Shown here in pieces: positions 12,500-24,102 of a stretch of 64,000 bases of DNA; position 1 is the first letter of the stretch; each line of letters opens with the position of its first letter. The translations under genes were made by a program, and so were the position numbers. The notes under the pieces are model-generated. The model did not search any database. It was not told where the DNA came from and saw nothing but the letters and a program-made list of their open reading frames with translations. The stretch covers positions 622,896 through 686,895 of the forward strand of contig JACTAT010000147.1 in the NCBI GenBank assembly GCA_014526335.1, written 5' to 3'. The DNA comes from Chrysaora quinquecirrha (lineage: Eukaryota > Cnidaria > Scyphozoa > Semaeostomeae > Pelagiidae).

Positions 12500-14140
12500 C
12501 GCGAGCACTAAGTCCGCGTTTCCCTACGTCCGTGTATTTCTCTTTTGCATAAAGGCGAAGTTAAAATCACGGAATTCGATTCGGGGATCTTACAAAAGAT
12601 ACGCAAAACTTATCTTAAAATTACAGCTTGATGCTGAATAAACCCAAGCTTTCATTGACGTCTCGAATGAATTGTTTATTATTGTTTTGGACTCCAAAAC
12701 TCTTAAATTTACATTGCCAACCCAACTTATTGAATGAGGTCAGTTGTTCGGCAATGCATCAATTATTCCGCAAGAAATCCAAGTGAGAGACAGAGGAGCA
12801 CCAAATAATAAATAGAGAAAAGTCCATGTTTTCCAGTTTTCAATTTCTCTTAATGAAGAGTTGTTTTGGTTTCACGGTTACACCGTGAATGCCGACTCAG
12901 TGAAGAAACAAGTTGTCCGCACTGAAAACAAAAATTGTTATGGGCAATGCATATTTTAAGAAATTGTCAGTGATGGGCCAAAGGGGACATGGGGCCCAAT
13001 AAATTTTTATAATTTCTTTTTTAACTGCCAGCCCGGAGAAAGTCCACAGAGATGCAGGGGCGGTCTGGCACCACAATTGCAGGGTAGCTAGCAAATCAAA
13101 AGGGCCCGGTTCAGGGTGTGGCAGATAAAGTTTATGAACCATTCCACTAATAAAGAATTCATCTTATACGCTCAGCCGATATTAGATATTAACTGATAGA
13201 TGTGCTGAGGGGAACTATGCTTGTATTTCAATTTGAGAAACAAACTTTTGCACTTTTTCACTGTTTCGAGTTTAGATGTCTGCAAACTTCAAGGTGGAAG
13301 ACCAAAACTGCCGCCCACCATGGTTGGGCGGCGAAGAAAATTTTGGTTGCTAGACCCTCTAAAACGTCTATTTTAGCAATTTGAGCAACTCATCTTTGGA
13401 ATGAAAGAAATAGTAAACCCACGAAAAAGTGATGCAAAACCTTAGAATTTCTAAATAAAACTGAAGAATAACCATCTTGTTTGCTATACGAGATAAGGAG
13501 AATGATTTTGCGTGTGGTTCCAGCCGTCGCCCGACGCACGGCACGAAACGATTGTCATATCCATCCGTTTTTAGAATTGGCTCACGAAAACTGTAGATAT
13601 CGGTCATTGTGGGGCCCTACAAAACATCACAGACCAATTCTGCTGGCATCAATTATTTCTTTTGGAGAAGTGAACAACTTTTTTATGTCTTCAATAAAAT
13701 TTTGTAGTAAAAATAAAACGTGTTTCAGTTTTATTGTATCGAAACAACTCCAGGTCATTTACTAGATTGGGCAAAGGGCCCACACAATGGTGGGCCAATT
13801 TGGCAAAAATTGTCGTCGGTGGTGGGCCAGCTTGTGGGGCCTGGTGGGCCAAATGGCCCCGCAGTACATATGTTAAAATATGCCCTGGTTATGGGAGGAA
13901 AACGTCTCAAAAACGTGAAGTGAACAAAAATAGTTTACTAACCTAGACTTTAAATAGATTCTGTGAATTTTTGTGAAAACGGCAACTTAACATCGTGCCA
14001 TATGGTTTTGTTCAAATTTTCGCACAATTTTATGGTTTTTGAGCAAATTTTGAGTGGTTTTACGGTTTCCACACCTCCAAACACCCCCTCCTTAATGCAA
14101 AAGTGAAGAATGCAGACCTAGGAAAACGCGGACAAACTGC
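12500..14140. mobile_element. Possible DNA element with TCCGCG-type ends
   Basis: The left edge has tandem CTAAGTCCGCG words ending CCGCGTTTCCCTACGTCCG. The right edge near 14110-14135, read on the minus strand, is GTCCGCGTTTTCCTAGGTC. This gives an imperfect inverted repeat of about 20 bp. No transposase-like ORF is visible between. GGGCC-rich words around 13776-13865 may be a further repeat. This is a weak call resting only on the end similarity. Confidence 0.3.
13053..13430 (+). repeat. Dispersed repeat Z, copy 1
   Basis: Starts CAGGGGCGGTCTGGCACC and runs to about GTAAACCCACGAAAA. A diverged inverted copy lies at 59033-59407. Shared blocks include GTGTGGCAGATAAAGTTT, TAATAAAGAATTCATCTTA, GAGGGGAACTATGCTTG and a hairpin GCCCACCATGGTTGGGCGGC. 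A CAGGGGyGG start is common among cut-and-paste DNA transposon ends, but the family cannot be named. Confidence 0.7.
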
Positions 14141-14979
14141 TTGAAAAAAGTGCCAAATGTGGCCAAGGTCCCTGGACGCGTTTTCACTGCTAGTGTTGCC
14201 CATTTTCTTGGTTGCATATTTTTCAGCCCATGGTGATTTTGAGTATTCACCGTATTGGTTAGTTTATGTGGATCAATTGAATTAAATCAAAGTGTGGTAG
14301 AATGAGAGAAGTGGGGTTACAAAGCCTGTGGAAAGCTGCCATGGGGCACTAGATTGCCCGTCTGGCTGTGTATGTGCAAATGCCAATAGTTTTATTACAG
14401 TGTAACAAAGCCTTAGATTCAACAAGCAGTTATAAAGAAGGAAAAACATATCTGATAAAGCTGGGGAAAAATCAAATTGATTTTCTTTCATCGTGAATAT
14501 CTTGAGTAAAAGAATGCAGACATAATGATGCAGGTTGCCTATTGTGGTGTACCCATTCCTGATGCATCACAGAATGTGGAAGTTCAGTGATGTTTGTGCA
14601 CTGAACGTGCAGGCTACTTATTTCCGTGCAGGCTGCAGTTTACCAATATACTGTACCACACTAAATATTCTCAAATAGTCAATAGAATAACTGTTTGAGT
14701 CTTGAGATAGTGATTGGGAAGCACCCAGCTTGCAAAACTTCAAAAGTACTGTGAAATGTTTTTCTTCTTATTTCAATTTCATTCTGGTTCCATGGTTTCA
14801 ACAGTGGAGATAAATATGCTAAAATATATCACATAGACTGTTAACTCATGGAAAAAACTGTCCTTTCTTTGTTGAGATTTTTACATGCTGAAATTGCACA
14901 GCACAGAAATAAATGAAAAAATCTGATGGACCTTCTCTCGATCTGGTGGCAAGAACTGGGGTGCACTATGATTATTTTT

Positions 14980-15345
14980 TTAAGGTCAAATGCACTATTT
15001 TCAGCCAAATTAACCTTCAAAACATGGGGAAAACAACAATCAAGTGCACATCTGTAGTGAATTTTGTCTATTTTCTTCCTTTCCATTGATTGATATAAAT
15101 TTTAGTGCAATGGTCAGGTGCATTTTTGGTGCAGCTTGAATTTTCCTTGGGTGTGCTCCTGCCATGAAATCAAGAATCAAGACTGGTGATGGACCCAGCC
15201 AGGATTTTGTGGCAGATAAGCGGGATCTCAGGTGTGCTAGGATCAATTTTGAAAGGTCAGGTGCACTATTTCCAGCCAAGTGTACCTTCCTTGAAAATAT
15301 TGGAAAAACAGGGTTAAGTGCCTATCTGTAGTGAATTTATGACTC
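14980..15345 (+). repeat. Diverged direct repeat (14980-15065 and 15256-15345)
   Basis: Both carry AAGGTCA..TGCACTATTT-CAGCCAA, a short cytosine/adenine segment, then AAGTGC--ATCTGTAGTGAATTT, with a period of about 276 bp. A CCTGCCAC--AATC word flanks both. The remainder of 14140-15740 shows no gene. Confidence 0.6.
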
Positions 15346-15743
15346 AAATCATATGTTTTCTTGTGTGTTTTCACTTCAAATCAAATCTAAAAGAGCTCTT
15401 TCAAAATTTGATGACTTGATTTTCAGATGGGCTTTGGTTGGTGCAGCTCAAATTTCAGCTCCATTGCGCTCCTGCCACAAAATCCATGCTGGTGACAGAA
15501 TAGGACTCCTTTTACTATGAGATATTCCTGTATTATTTCTCATTTTAGATGCTTCATCATATGAAATTTCTAATTATCAGTGTAAACGGACCTCAAGGTC
15601 TATAGCTAGTTACCAGGTTTTGGCGAATAGTCAAAATTATCTCATTTTCCTGTTATGGCTCTGATTTGATCCTCTAGAGCCGGCACGTGATGACAAAGGA
15701 TCCTATCCAGCAAGCCTAATATTAAAGTGCTAGAAAGAGCAGA

Positions 15744-15943
15744 TGGTGAAGGTAAAGGTGAAATGGCGTTTAAGCGCAAGTCGCTAGGATCTCAGTAGTA
15801 GGTTAACTAATCGAGACCTTAACCCTGGCAGTGACGCTAACGTCGCTGGGCTCAAACCCTTTTTACCACACTGAGCTCCTGACACCACGAGTCAGCTGGA
15901 TTAGGTACACCACGACGGACGCCACTGGACTGGCCACAGCACC
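15744..15943 (-). mobile_element. tRNA-derived SINE, copy 1
   Basis: Related copies occur at 34417-34562, 40739-41268 (interrupted) and 43448-43616. On the minus strand the head reads GTGTA-TCCAGCTRACTCGTGG, followed by TCAG-AGCTCAGTGTGG and an RNA polymerase III B-box-like word (GGGTTTGAGCCC in this copy). The body contains AGGTCTCGATTAGTTAACC and CTACTACTGAGATCCTAGCGAC and ends in a TTCACCTTCACC tail. The head-body-tail order fits a tRNA-type SINE. Confidence 0.7.
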
Positions 15944-15961
15944 ATAAAATTAAATAGATAG

Positions 15962-16397
15962 TAAAGTGTAGTTTACACGAGCAATTTTCTATGACAATTG
16001 TCTTTGACAAGTTTCCTTGTTCGTGTGGATGGATATTTGACAATTTTTTAATTGTCAAATGTATTTGCTCGTGTGGATGAGCAGCAAGTTTCTTTGACAA
16101 GTTCTCGTTCTGAAGGCAATGGCTTTAACCAGTGGTATTTGCTGAGTTTTGTAGGTCTGGGGTCCAAAGAAAATTGTCAAGTCTACTTGTCAAAGCGTTT
16201 ACATGAGCAAGTTTCACATATGACAATTTTTCATATGACAAGTGTACTTTTTCAAAAGCTGGCATGTCAGCTTTTGAAAAAGTACACTTGTCATATGAAA
16301 AATTGTCATATGAGCTCAAATTGACCTCATCTGAACAAGCAAAATAAAATTGTCAATTAAAAATTGTAATAGAAAACTTGCTCCTGTAAACTAGCCT
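15962..16397. mobile_element. Foldback MITE with perfect 45-bp inner palindrome
   Basis: The ends are inverted: TAGTTTACACGAGCAATTTTC on the left, and on the right, read in reverse, TAGTTTACAGGAGCAAGTTTTC. The words TTTGACAAGTTT and GACAATT recur through the element in both directions. At 16217-16261 and 16268-16312 two 45-bp arms pair without mismatch around the six-base loop GCATGT. No coding potential. Confidence 0.8.
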
Positions 16398-16443
16398 TAA
16401 GATGAAACACGCGATGGAAAATAGACTTTTAAAATGTGGAATT

Positions 16444-16665
16444 TCATACCCTACACTGCAGCTTCGCCAGTATTGATGTTTGTGTTCTCACCAGGTCTTG
16501 CAATTGTCCATAAGCAATTGTGTACGAGGGACAAACACTTTGTTCGCTTACATCATCGTCCGCCATCATTATCAAACCATTCGATAACGATAGTTGGTTC
16601 CGCATCGGAGAATCAGTATCAACAACTAGACTTACTACATGAGTCGTAGTTTTCGCTGCCTTCAC
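16444..16665 (-). CDS. Unrecognised ORF, possible first exon
   Basis: A minus-strand ORF contains a start codon near 16569 that would give MADDDVSEQSVCPSYTIAYG, followed by a stretch ending at a good splice donor (CTG then GTGAGA, near 16494). The composition looks coding (acidic start, then hydrophilic) and the ORF lies outside the repeats that flank it on both sides (foldback MITE to 16397, F1 element from 16627). I do not recognise a family and found no downstream exon on the minus strand below 16.4 kb. It may be an isolated exon or chance. Confidence 0.25.
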   Translation of the reverse strand: MKAAKTTTHVVSLVVDTDSPMRNQLSLSNGLIMMADDDVSEQSVCPSYTIAYGQLQDLVRTQTSILAKLQCRV

Positions 16666-17996
16666 CTCAATTCAATTCATTCAAAAAAAATGTAAAATCA
16701 AAAAATAGTTGTTGCTGTTGTTAATGGCGGCAGCTCAAACTACGACTCATAATATTACTGTTTCAAAATCCGGACTACTTAGGCCATCGGCGCCAACTTT
16801 TTGTCGCTCCAATCAGAGAGCAGCATTTCAAAATCGAGCATTCTGATTGGCTAATTTAGTGATTTCGAGCTGTTCACGTGCCATTTTCCGTTCATTTTTC
16901 TGAAATTGTGACCCCCCGTGATAACAGTCGGGAAAATGGAGGGAAAACTTTACCACAGCTTAACGCCAGCGCCGCAGCAAATAAATTACAAAATTTCAAC
17001 TGGAAAGGTGAAGAGTATTCTAGAGTTCCTGTTCAACTAAAATGTGCTTGTTTGGCAAATTAAAGTTGGCTTTATGCGTTTAGCTGGAAGAGAAAGGTTT
17101 TTCTCTGGCTTTCCTTTGTGTGGACTTAAATTCACGGCAACACAGAATTTTCAGCCTGAAGAACCGAAGAACCGCGAAGAACTCTGGAGACCTGCAAACA
17201 TCTGCAACAGTTTCTAGTAAATATTCTTTAGCTTCATTGACCGCATTTTTCAGTAGCTAATACAGAACAATTAACGACACCTATATGGTAGTATTCAATC
17301 AAAATAATTCAGCTTTCCAATATTTCTTTTTCAACTTTTAATTTAAAGCTTTTCGGCGATCTAGATAGATATCTAAGATGATAACTTTTCAGTTTTGAGC
17401 AAGCGGGTTGCCTTGCAATATTTAAAACATTGCCTTCATAGTTCAATCAGTTTAGTCGTTTGGATATTTACGAATTACTGTTCCCAAACATTCACCATGA
17501 TTCGGTAGAAAGTAACAAAAGCTGAATCAAATTTGAAGGTTGAGACTGTCTGAATCTCTGGGCGCCCAGTTTCGCTCCTAGTTCAACATGGTAACTCTAA
17601 ATTTGTTTGGTGAACTGACTGGTCCAGAAGTAGAATTGTGTTGTTTTTTGCTTATCATTTAAATTAGTTTCTGTTAGCAGTAAGAATTTGATAAAAGTTT
17701 GATTTATTAATGAGAATAACAGGTCGAAACTTTGTTGTTTTTATTCCTTCGCCGCTTCGTGTATCTAAATAAATAAGGGTAAAGTCTGCCTCATTTTGCT
17801 GCCCGTTACCGAAGGCAAACTTACAAGCAATTCTGGAAGAAAAAACTACTGCATATTTATTGATTTCAATATCGGTAAAGGGACTGAAGAAAAGCAAAAC
17901 TGGGTCTTATTTGTTTTGCATCTTTCTGCTCTGAAACGTTTTTGTAATTTTGTTTTGCTTTGCCGAGTTGAAGACACTGCAAAAATAAGGATGAGG
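16627..17996 (-). mobile_element. F1 element, copy 1 (truncated, minus orientation)
   Basis: Begins TAGACTTACTACATGAGTCG, the reverse of the right end of the full copies at 37512-39055 and 59467-61007. It follows their sequence to about GACACTGCAAAAATAAGGATGAG, then stops where an E4 element starts at 17997. The distal ~175 bp, including the other TIR, is missing. The interior contains the paired CCAATCAGA/TCTGATTGG boxes near 16810-16855. Non-autonomous: no transposase recognised. Confidence 0.85.
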
Positions 17997-18783
17997 TAGA
18001 CTCACTACACGAGTCTCTAGTTTACGCTCCCTACACGAGTTATTTTGATTTGTCACTCCAACAGAGACTCATGTCCTTACAGCTCTGGAACTGGCAAAAA
18101 AGAGTTGCCTCGTTTTCATTTTACCGGTATGTGGAAAAGTCGGAATGCTACCGACCAGGGACTCTTAAGGCTCTCTTGCCTTTATTCGAGAACTAATTCC
18201 AATTTTTATTTCAAATTCTGTTGTAAAAATTCATAGCGAATCTAATGATGTTTTCAGCTTGTTTCTATCTGTTTTACAAGACTCACAACTTGTCATTAAG
18301 TCTGCCGACACTTCGGCTCGGGACTCTGATGGGCCTAAATTCGGTGAAACTAAAGTGGGTCGAAAAACAATGTTACTTTGAGCAAAAACTCGATTTCTTT
18401 TACCTTGAAGCCAGAATAAAAGCTTTTCTGACTCCCAAAATATTTTACTGTTACCAGCTTGGCTAAAAAGTCACTGAAATCGGGTCGGTTGGGTCTTGAT
18501 TTCGGCCGCAGCAACTTAACATTTTCTAGACCGGTCCGAGCAATCCAGACTACGGCCTCACTCTGGAGTTTCAGGATTTGAAGGCATTTGATTGGTTCAA
18601 AAAAACAATACCCATTGTCTTTGAGGCAAATGCTGCAATCTGATTGGGACGCCAATTTTTTGGCGCGGCTTGCCAGTTTCAGAGCTTTCAAGAGCTGTAA
18701 GGACATAAGTCCCACACTGAGCGATTTTGAAAAACAACAACAACAACATCGAGCGAAGTAGTGGGACTTATGGAGTGAGTCTA
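17997..18783 (+). mobile_element. E4 element, copy 1
   Basis: Bounded by TAGACTCACTACACGAG on the left and by the inverse of TAGACTCACTCCATAAG on the right. An inverted second copy at 25968-30253 has the same ends and body but carries a 3.5-kb insertion. The body contains TCTGATTGG and CCAAT-type boxes near 18596-18655 and an (AAC)n run near 18733. The long minus-strand ORF here (18350-19102) runs across the junction with E2, so it is not a gene. Confidence 0.8.
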
Positions 18784-18787
18784 GACT

Positions 18788-21700
18788 TAGACTTGCTTCC
18801 CAAGTCCCTAACTTTCGCTCACATTGAATTGAATTGATGTTGTTGTTGTTCGCTTCAGTCAGGGACTTGTTTCCTTTTATCATCTGAAAGTGGCATAAAA
18901 GTGGCAGCCCGCACCAAAAAATTGGTGCACCAATCAGAGAGCAGCATTTCGAAATAAGCATTCTGATTGGTTGATTTAGCGATTTCAAACCGCAATGAGG
19001 CATTTTCCGTTTATTTTTCTGAAAATGTGACCCCCCAGGATTACACGAGAACTTTGGTCGGCAATGGAGGGAAAACATCACCACAGCTTCGCAGAAAGCC
19101 ACAAATTTGGTTACCTACTGAATCTTCTTATTGGGAGACTTCAGGAAGGTTTTGTTGCATTCAACTCTGTAAAAATCGCTTTGTAAATGAACTCTACGCT
19201 GCTCAAATTGGATGTGAAAAAAATAAATTTTTCTGTTTTTGTCCGACTTTTTGGATTCATATTCACGGCAAGCACAAAACAGGCCGAAGAACTGATTTAA
19301 ACCGGCAAACAACTGAACTGTACGTAAATATTTCAAACTTCAATTATTATTTGTATGATACAGAACATTTGGTATAAATCCCTCTGCTTGCACCAAGTGG
19401 AATTTGATTCAGCCTTCTGATATTTTGTCTAGATATGTTTTTATAAGTTTTGCATTTTGCAATTTTCTCTGAATCTGATTTTCTAAATTTGAGCTGATGG
19501 GTTTTCCGGCTTTCCACGCCAAAAACGGTATACAGTCCACCGCTCTCAAATTTTATGAGTGTGTATCTAGACTACTTGTAATTGTATGTTACTTCACCAA
19601 AATATATATTCACGAATCAAAGGCATTTTACAGTAAAGTTGAATCAAATTTGAAAGTGCACTGGCGAGTTTTCACATCGCTATTTGAGGACTAAAATTTG
19701 TTTAGAAGTAGCCCTCATCAATCTGATTTCCAAACTGTTAGATAGGTAGTCTGTTAGATGTGAAATCATGTTAAGAAGAAAAAATTGCAAACCGAATGTT
19801 TGTTGCTTCATTTTATGTTGTTTGTTGTTTTATTTTCATGTTTTCGGTGACGTCCTGCAGTTTGCTCAAAATATTCAAGAGCAAGTCTGACCTGACTCAA
19901 AATTTACATGATATGATGGTTTTTTTCGGCAAGAGCAGAAAAAGATGAGCTGATATATTTTTGATATATCTTAAAAGCGACAGAAAAATAAGCATTTTCA
20001 TATTAATTTATTTCAAATATTTCTCAGCCGAGTCGAGTTGAAAACACAGCAAAAAGTGAGATGAGAGAAATTTGTCGGGGTGTCGGGGGAAACGCCACAT
20101 CTTTAGCCGAACAGAATAATGGAAACGAGGCAGCAGATTTCAATCCACTTTCGCAACACGAAAGGCATCAAGTGGAATGAGTCGTAGTTGACATCCGCTA
20201 TCTCGAACTCTGGAGGGAAACTTGAATTAGTTCGAGATAGCGAATGTTCGAAATAACGGATGCCCCATATTAATATAAAAAATTATAGTTTTTAAGTCAG
20301 AAAAGGAACCACGATGAACATGCAGGGTTACTGATCCCAAATTTCATGAAACAAGTCAGGTATTTTTTACATAGGAGTCAAAGCTCATCTGCTTTCATCC
20401 CTACTATTGATGAAATTGAGATAATGGCGATGCAGCCCATCCCGAAAGAGAACAGCTTCATCTTTTGTATACATGGGCAGCATATCACTTAGCTGCTGCC
20501 ATTCCCGCTCCGTTAGGCGAACTTATACATATTTTCAGCCTGTCTCTTTATCCAGATCAGCAGGAAATGTGGCAAAGTTCGAGATAAAGAGCAGGTTTTC
20601 CTCCATGGGAAATCGAAAATGGTTCGAGACAGCGAATGTTCGAGATAACGGGGTTCGAGATAGCGGATGAGTTTCCTATACAAACCCTTATACCAAAACG
20701 AGGGGAAATGGAAAATGGTTCGAGATAGCGAATGTTCGAGATAGCGGGCAGTCGAGATAGCGGATGTCAACTGTATTTGAAATTTCTCTGAATCTGATTT
20801 TCTCAATTTTGAGTTGATGGCTTGAGAAATCTCTCTCATCTCACTTTTTGCTGTGTTCCCAACTCGACTCGACAACGCTGAGAAATATTTGAAATAATTT
20901 CATATGAAAATGCTTATTAATATTAACCTGTCGGTTTTAAGGCTTTTAAGATATATCAAAAATATATACAGCTCATCGTTTTCTGCAATTGCTGAAAAAA
21001 AAACCATCATATCATGTAAATTTGAGTCAGGTCAGACTTGCCTTTAAATATTTTGAGCAAACTGCAGGATGATACCGAAAACATGAAAATAAAACAACAA
21101 ACTATCGGTTTGTAATTCTTTCTTCTTAACATGATCAACATGATTTTAACATCTACCAACTAACAGTTTGGTAATCGGATTGATGAGGGTTACTTCTAAC
21201 AAACAAACCAAAAAAGTCTACTTCAAGATGATTTATCTATCTTATAGTCTTCAAATGGCGGTGTGAAAACTCGCCAGTGCACTTTCAAATTTGATTCAGC
21301 TTTACTGTAAAATGTGTATACCTTTGATTCGTGAATATATATTTTGGTGAAGTAACATAAAATCACAAATAGTGTAGTCTAGATACACACTCATAAAATT
21401 TTAGAGCAGTGAACTGTACCGTTTTTGGCGTGGAAAGCCGGGAAAGCCATCAACTCAAAATTGAGAAAATCAGATTCAGAGAAATTTCAAATATATCTAA
21501 GTGCAAAACTCGGACAAAACATCAGAGCGCTGAATCAAAGTCCACTTGATGCAAACAGAAAGATTATAAATGTTCTGTTTCATACAAATAATAATTGAAG
21601 TTCAAAATATTTACGTACAGTTCAGTTTTTTGCCGGTTTAAATCAGTTCTTCGGCCTGTGTTGTGCTTGGCGTTGAAGTCGGTACAAAAAGTCGGTACAA

Positions 21701-22149
21701 AAACAGAAGTAAAATTTCTCTTTTTCACACCCAATGTGACCAGCGTAGAGTCCATTTACAAAGCAATTTTACAAAGTTGAATGCAATAAGACCTTCCTGA
21801 AGTCTCCCAACAAGAAGATTCAGTAATCAAATTTCTTGCTTTCTGCGAAGCTGTGGTGATGTTTTCCCTCCATTGCCGACAAAAGTTCTCGTGCAATCCT
21901 GGGGGGTCACATTTTCAGAAAAATAAACGGCAAATGCTTCATTGCGGGTTGAAATCGCTAAATCAACCAATCAGAATGCTTATTTCGAAATGCTGCTCTC
22001 TGATTGGTGCACCAATTTTTTGGTGCGGGCTGCCACTTTCATACCACTTTCAGATGATAAAAGGAAACAAGTCCCTGACTGTAGCGAACAACAACAACAT
22101 CAATTCAATTCAATGTGAGCGAAAGTTAGGGACTTGGGAAGCAAGTCTA
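18788..22149. mobile_element. E2: giant foldback element, arms of ~1.3 kb
   Basis: The left end TAGACTTGCTTCCCAAGTCC is inverted at 22130-22149. The arms pair almost throughout: GATGTTGTTGTTGTTCGCT with AGCGAACAACAACAACATC, the CCAATCAGA pair near 18930-18970 with that near 21965-22005, the GGCGTGGAAAGCC block near 21427, and AAAAAGTGAGATGAGAGAAAT near 20053 with its complement near 20830. Left arm is about 18788-20075 and right arm about 20820-22149. The central loop is occupied by a separate TA-flanked element (20187-20773). Parts of the arms resemble F1 (TGACCCCCC..GGAGGGAAAAC..CACCACAGCTT), so E2 and F1 share ancestry. Confidence 0.85.
20187..20773. mobile_element. TA-flanked element with GTTGACATCCGC ends
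   Basis: GTTGACATCCGCTATCTCGA at the left end is matched in inverse at the right end, where a further CA precedes the same word. TA dinucleotides flank both ends. Subterminal words TTCGAGATAGCGAATGTTCG and TTCGAGATAACGG recur several times. Short TIRs, a TA target duplication and repeated subterminal sites are typical of Tc1/mariner-related (pogo/Tigger-like) non-autonomous elements; the subfamily is inference. It sits in the loop of E2 and so is younger. Confidence 0.75.
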
Positions 22150-22315
22150 AATGAGTCGTTAGTTTGAGCGTCCAGCAATTCAATTCAATAGCGATAACAA
22201 CGACTCATGTAGTAAGTCTAACCTAGACTCACTCCATAAGTCCCACTACTTCGCTCGATGTTGTTGTTGTTGTTTTTCAAAATCGCTCAGTGTGGGACTT
22301 ATGTCTAGACAACTT
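22150..22315. mobile_element. Remnants of F1-like and E4-like ends
   Basis: 22150-22220 reads AATGAGTCGTTAGTTTGAGCG and ends CGACTCATGTAGTAAGTCTA, which is F1 terminal sequence with most of the interior lost. From 22224 TAGACTCACTCCATAAGTCC begins an E4 end that continues only to about 22315 (GGGACTTATG) before E6 sequence starts. Confidence 0.7.
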
Positions 22316-23135
22316 CGTTCCCAAGGATATCTGTTGTTGTTGTTGTTAGCTCAGCCCGCAACAGATACCTAGACTCACTACAAAAGTCGTAGATTCGCTC
22401 CCAGTCCCCCACGCACTACATTTCGACTTATAATATTTCAGTGTGGAAAAACGGACTGAAATTCGCTGCCTCGATTTCATTATTTTGTTCAGCTGAAGAT
22501 GTGGCGACCCCCTGACAGAAATCTCTCTCATCCTAATTTTTGCAGTGTCGGCAAAGCAAAACAAAATTACAAAAAAGTTTCAGAGCAGAAAGATGCAAAA
22601 CAAATGAGACCCAGTTTTGCTTTTCTTCAGTCCCTTTACGGATCTTGAAATCAATAAATATGCAGTAGTTTTTTCTTCCAGAATTGCTTGTAAGTTTGCC
22701 TTCGGTAACGGGCAGCAAAATGAGGCAGACTTTACCCTTATTTATTTATAGATACACGAAGCGACGAAGGAATAAAAACAACAAAGTTTCGACCTGTTAT
22801 TCTCATTAATAAGTCAAACTTTTATCAAATTCTTACCGCTAACAGAAACTAGTTGAAATGATAAGCCAAAAACAACAAAATTCTACTTCTGGACCAGTCA
22901 GTTCACCAAACAAATTTAGAGTTACCATATTAAACTAGGAACGAAACTGGGCGCCCAGATTCAGACAGTCTCAGCAACCTTCAAATTTGATTCAGCTTTT
23001 GTTACTTTCTACCGAATCATGGTGAATGTTTGGGAACAGTAATTCGTAAATATCTAAACGACTAAACTGAGTGAACTATGAAGACAATGCAAGGCAAACC
23101 CGCTTGCTCAAAACTGAAAAGTTATCATCTAGATA

Positions 23136-23757
23136 GGGTAGAGGTGGGAGTAATCGTACATCGGGAGTAATCGTACATTTCGACTTTAAAAAGTTATTAA
23201 AAATAGGAAACTCAAGAAAATTTAATTCAAAGGACGGCAGGATAAGTGCAAAACTATATTCTCTTTTTTGCCAAGCTGGCTGATTTGTGAGAGTTGCTTC
23301 AGAACGGAGAGAGCCCAAAAAGAAACTAGTAGTGGGGAAGGACTGGAAAAATGGCGTTCGAGCGAAACTCGACGCCGCTAAGGCAGTGTCTTATTTGACA
23401 CTGCTTAAAAAGATAAAACCCCTCAGAAATTTATTTCAAAAGCATTTTTCGTATCTTGGGACTTATGACCAAACCATGAACTGAAAAACTGATAAAACTG
23501 CAGCGTTTTTGTACTCTTTTTTTCAAATAACAAACTGTACGGAAACTCCCGCCGCTGTACGAAAACTCCCGCATCGAGTACTACTAACAAAAAACGATTT
23601 TGTAAGTCACTGAAAAGGTTTTATGTCTTGAAAATCTATATTTTGACACAAAAAGGGTTGGTCTAAAATAGTATAAAGATATTTTTGTACATTGAAAAAC
23701 AGATTGCAAAATATAGGCCTAAAAAGCTTAACTGTACGATTACTCCCACCTCAACCC
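23136..23757. mobile_element. TA-flanked MITE with GGGTWGAGGTGGGAGTAATCG ends
   Basis: Left end GGGTAGAGGTGGGAGTAATC and right end, in reverse, GGGTTGAGGTGGGAGTAATC, with TA on both sides (23134-23135 and 23758-23759). The uninterrupted F1 copies show the target had a single TA here. GGGAGTAATCGTACA is repeated next to the left end and related ACTCCCGC words occur inside near 23545-23575. A Tc1/mariner-type non-autonomous element is likely; no transposase. Confidence 0.85.
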
Positions 23758-24102
23758 TATCTATATAGATCGCCGAAAAGCTTTAAATTAAAAGTTGAAA
23801 AATAAATATTGGAAAGCTGAATTATTTTAATTGAATACTACCATATAGGTGTCTATAATTGTTCTGTATTAGCTACTGAAAAATGCGGTCAATGAAGCTA
23901 AAGAAAATTTACTAGAAACTGTTGCAGATGTTTGCAGGTCTCCAGAGTTCTTCGCGGTTCTTCGGCTCTTCAGGCTGAAAATTCTGTGTTGCCGTGAATT
24001 TAAGTCCACACAAAGGAAAGCCAGAAAAAACCTTTCTCTTCCAGCTAAACGCATAAAGCCAACATTAATTTGCCAAACAAGCACATTTGGGGTCACAATT
24101 TC

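Noticed and set aside
15744..15943. A functional tRNA gene suggested by the B-box-like word
   Set aside because: No complete cloverleaf or acceptor stem; the same sequence with body and tail recurs, so it is a SINE.
18350..19102. 250-codon minus-strand ORF
   Set aside because: It crosses the E4/E2 junction and consists of repeat sequence present elsewhere in other frames; no domain.
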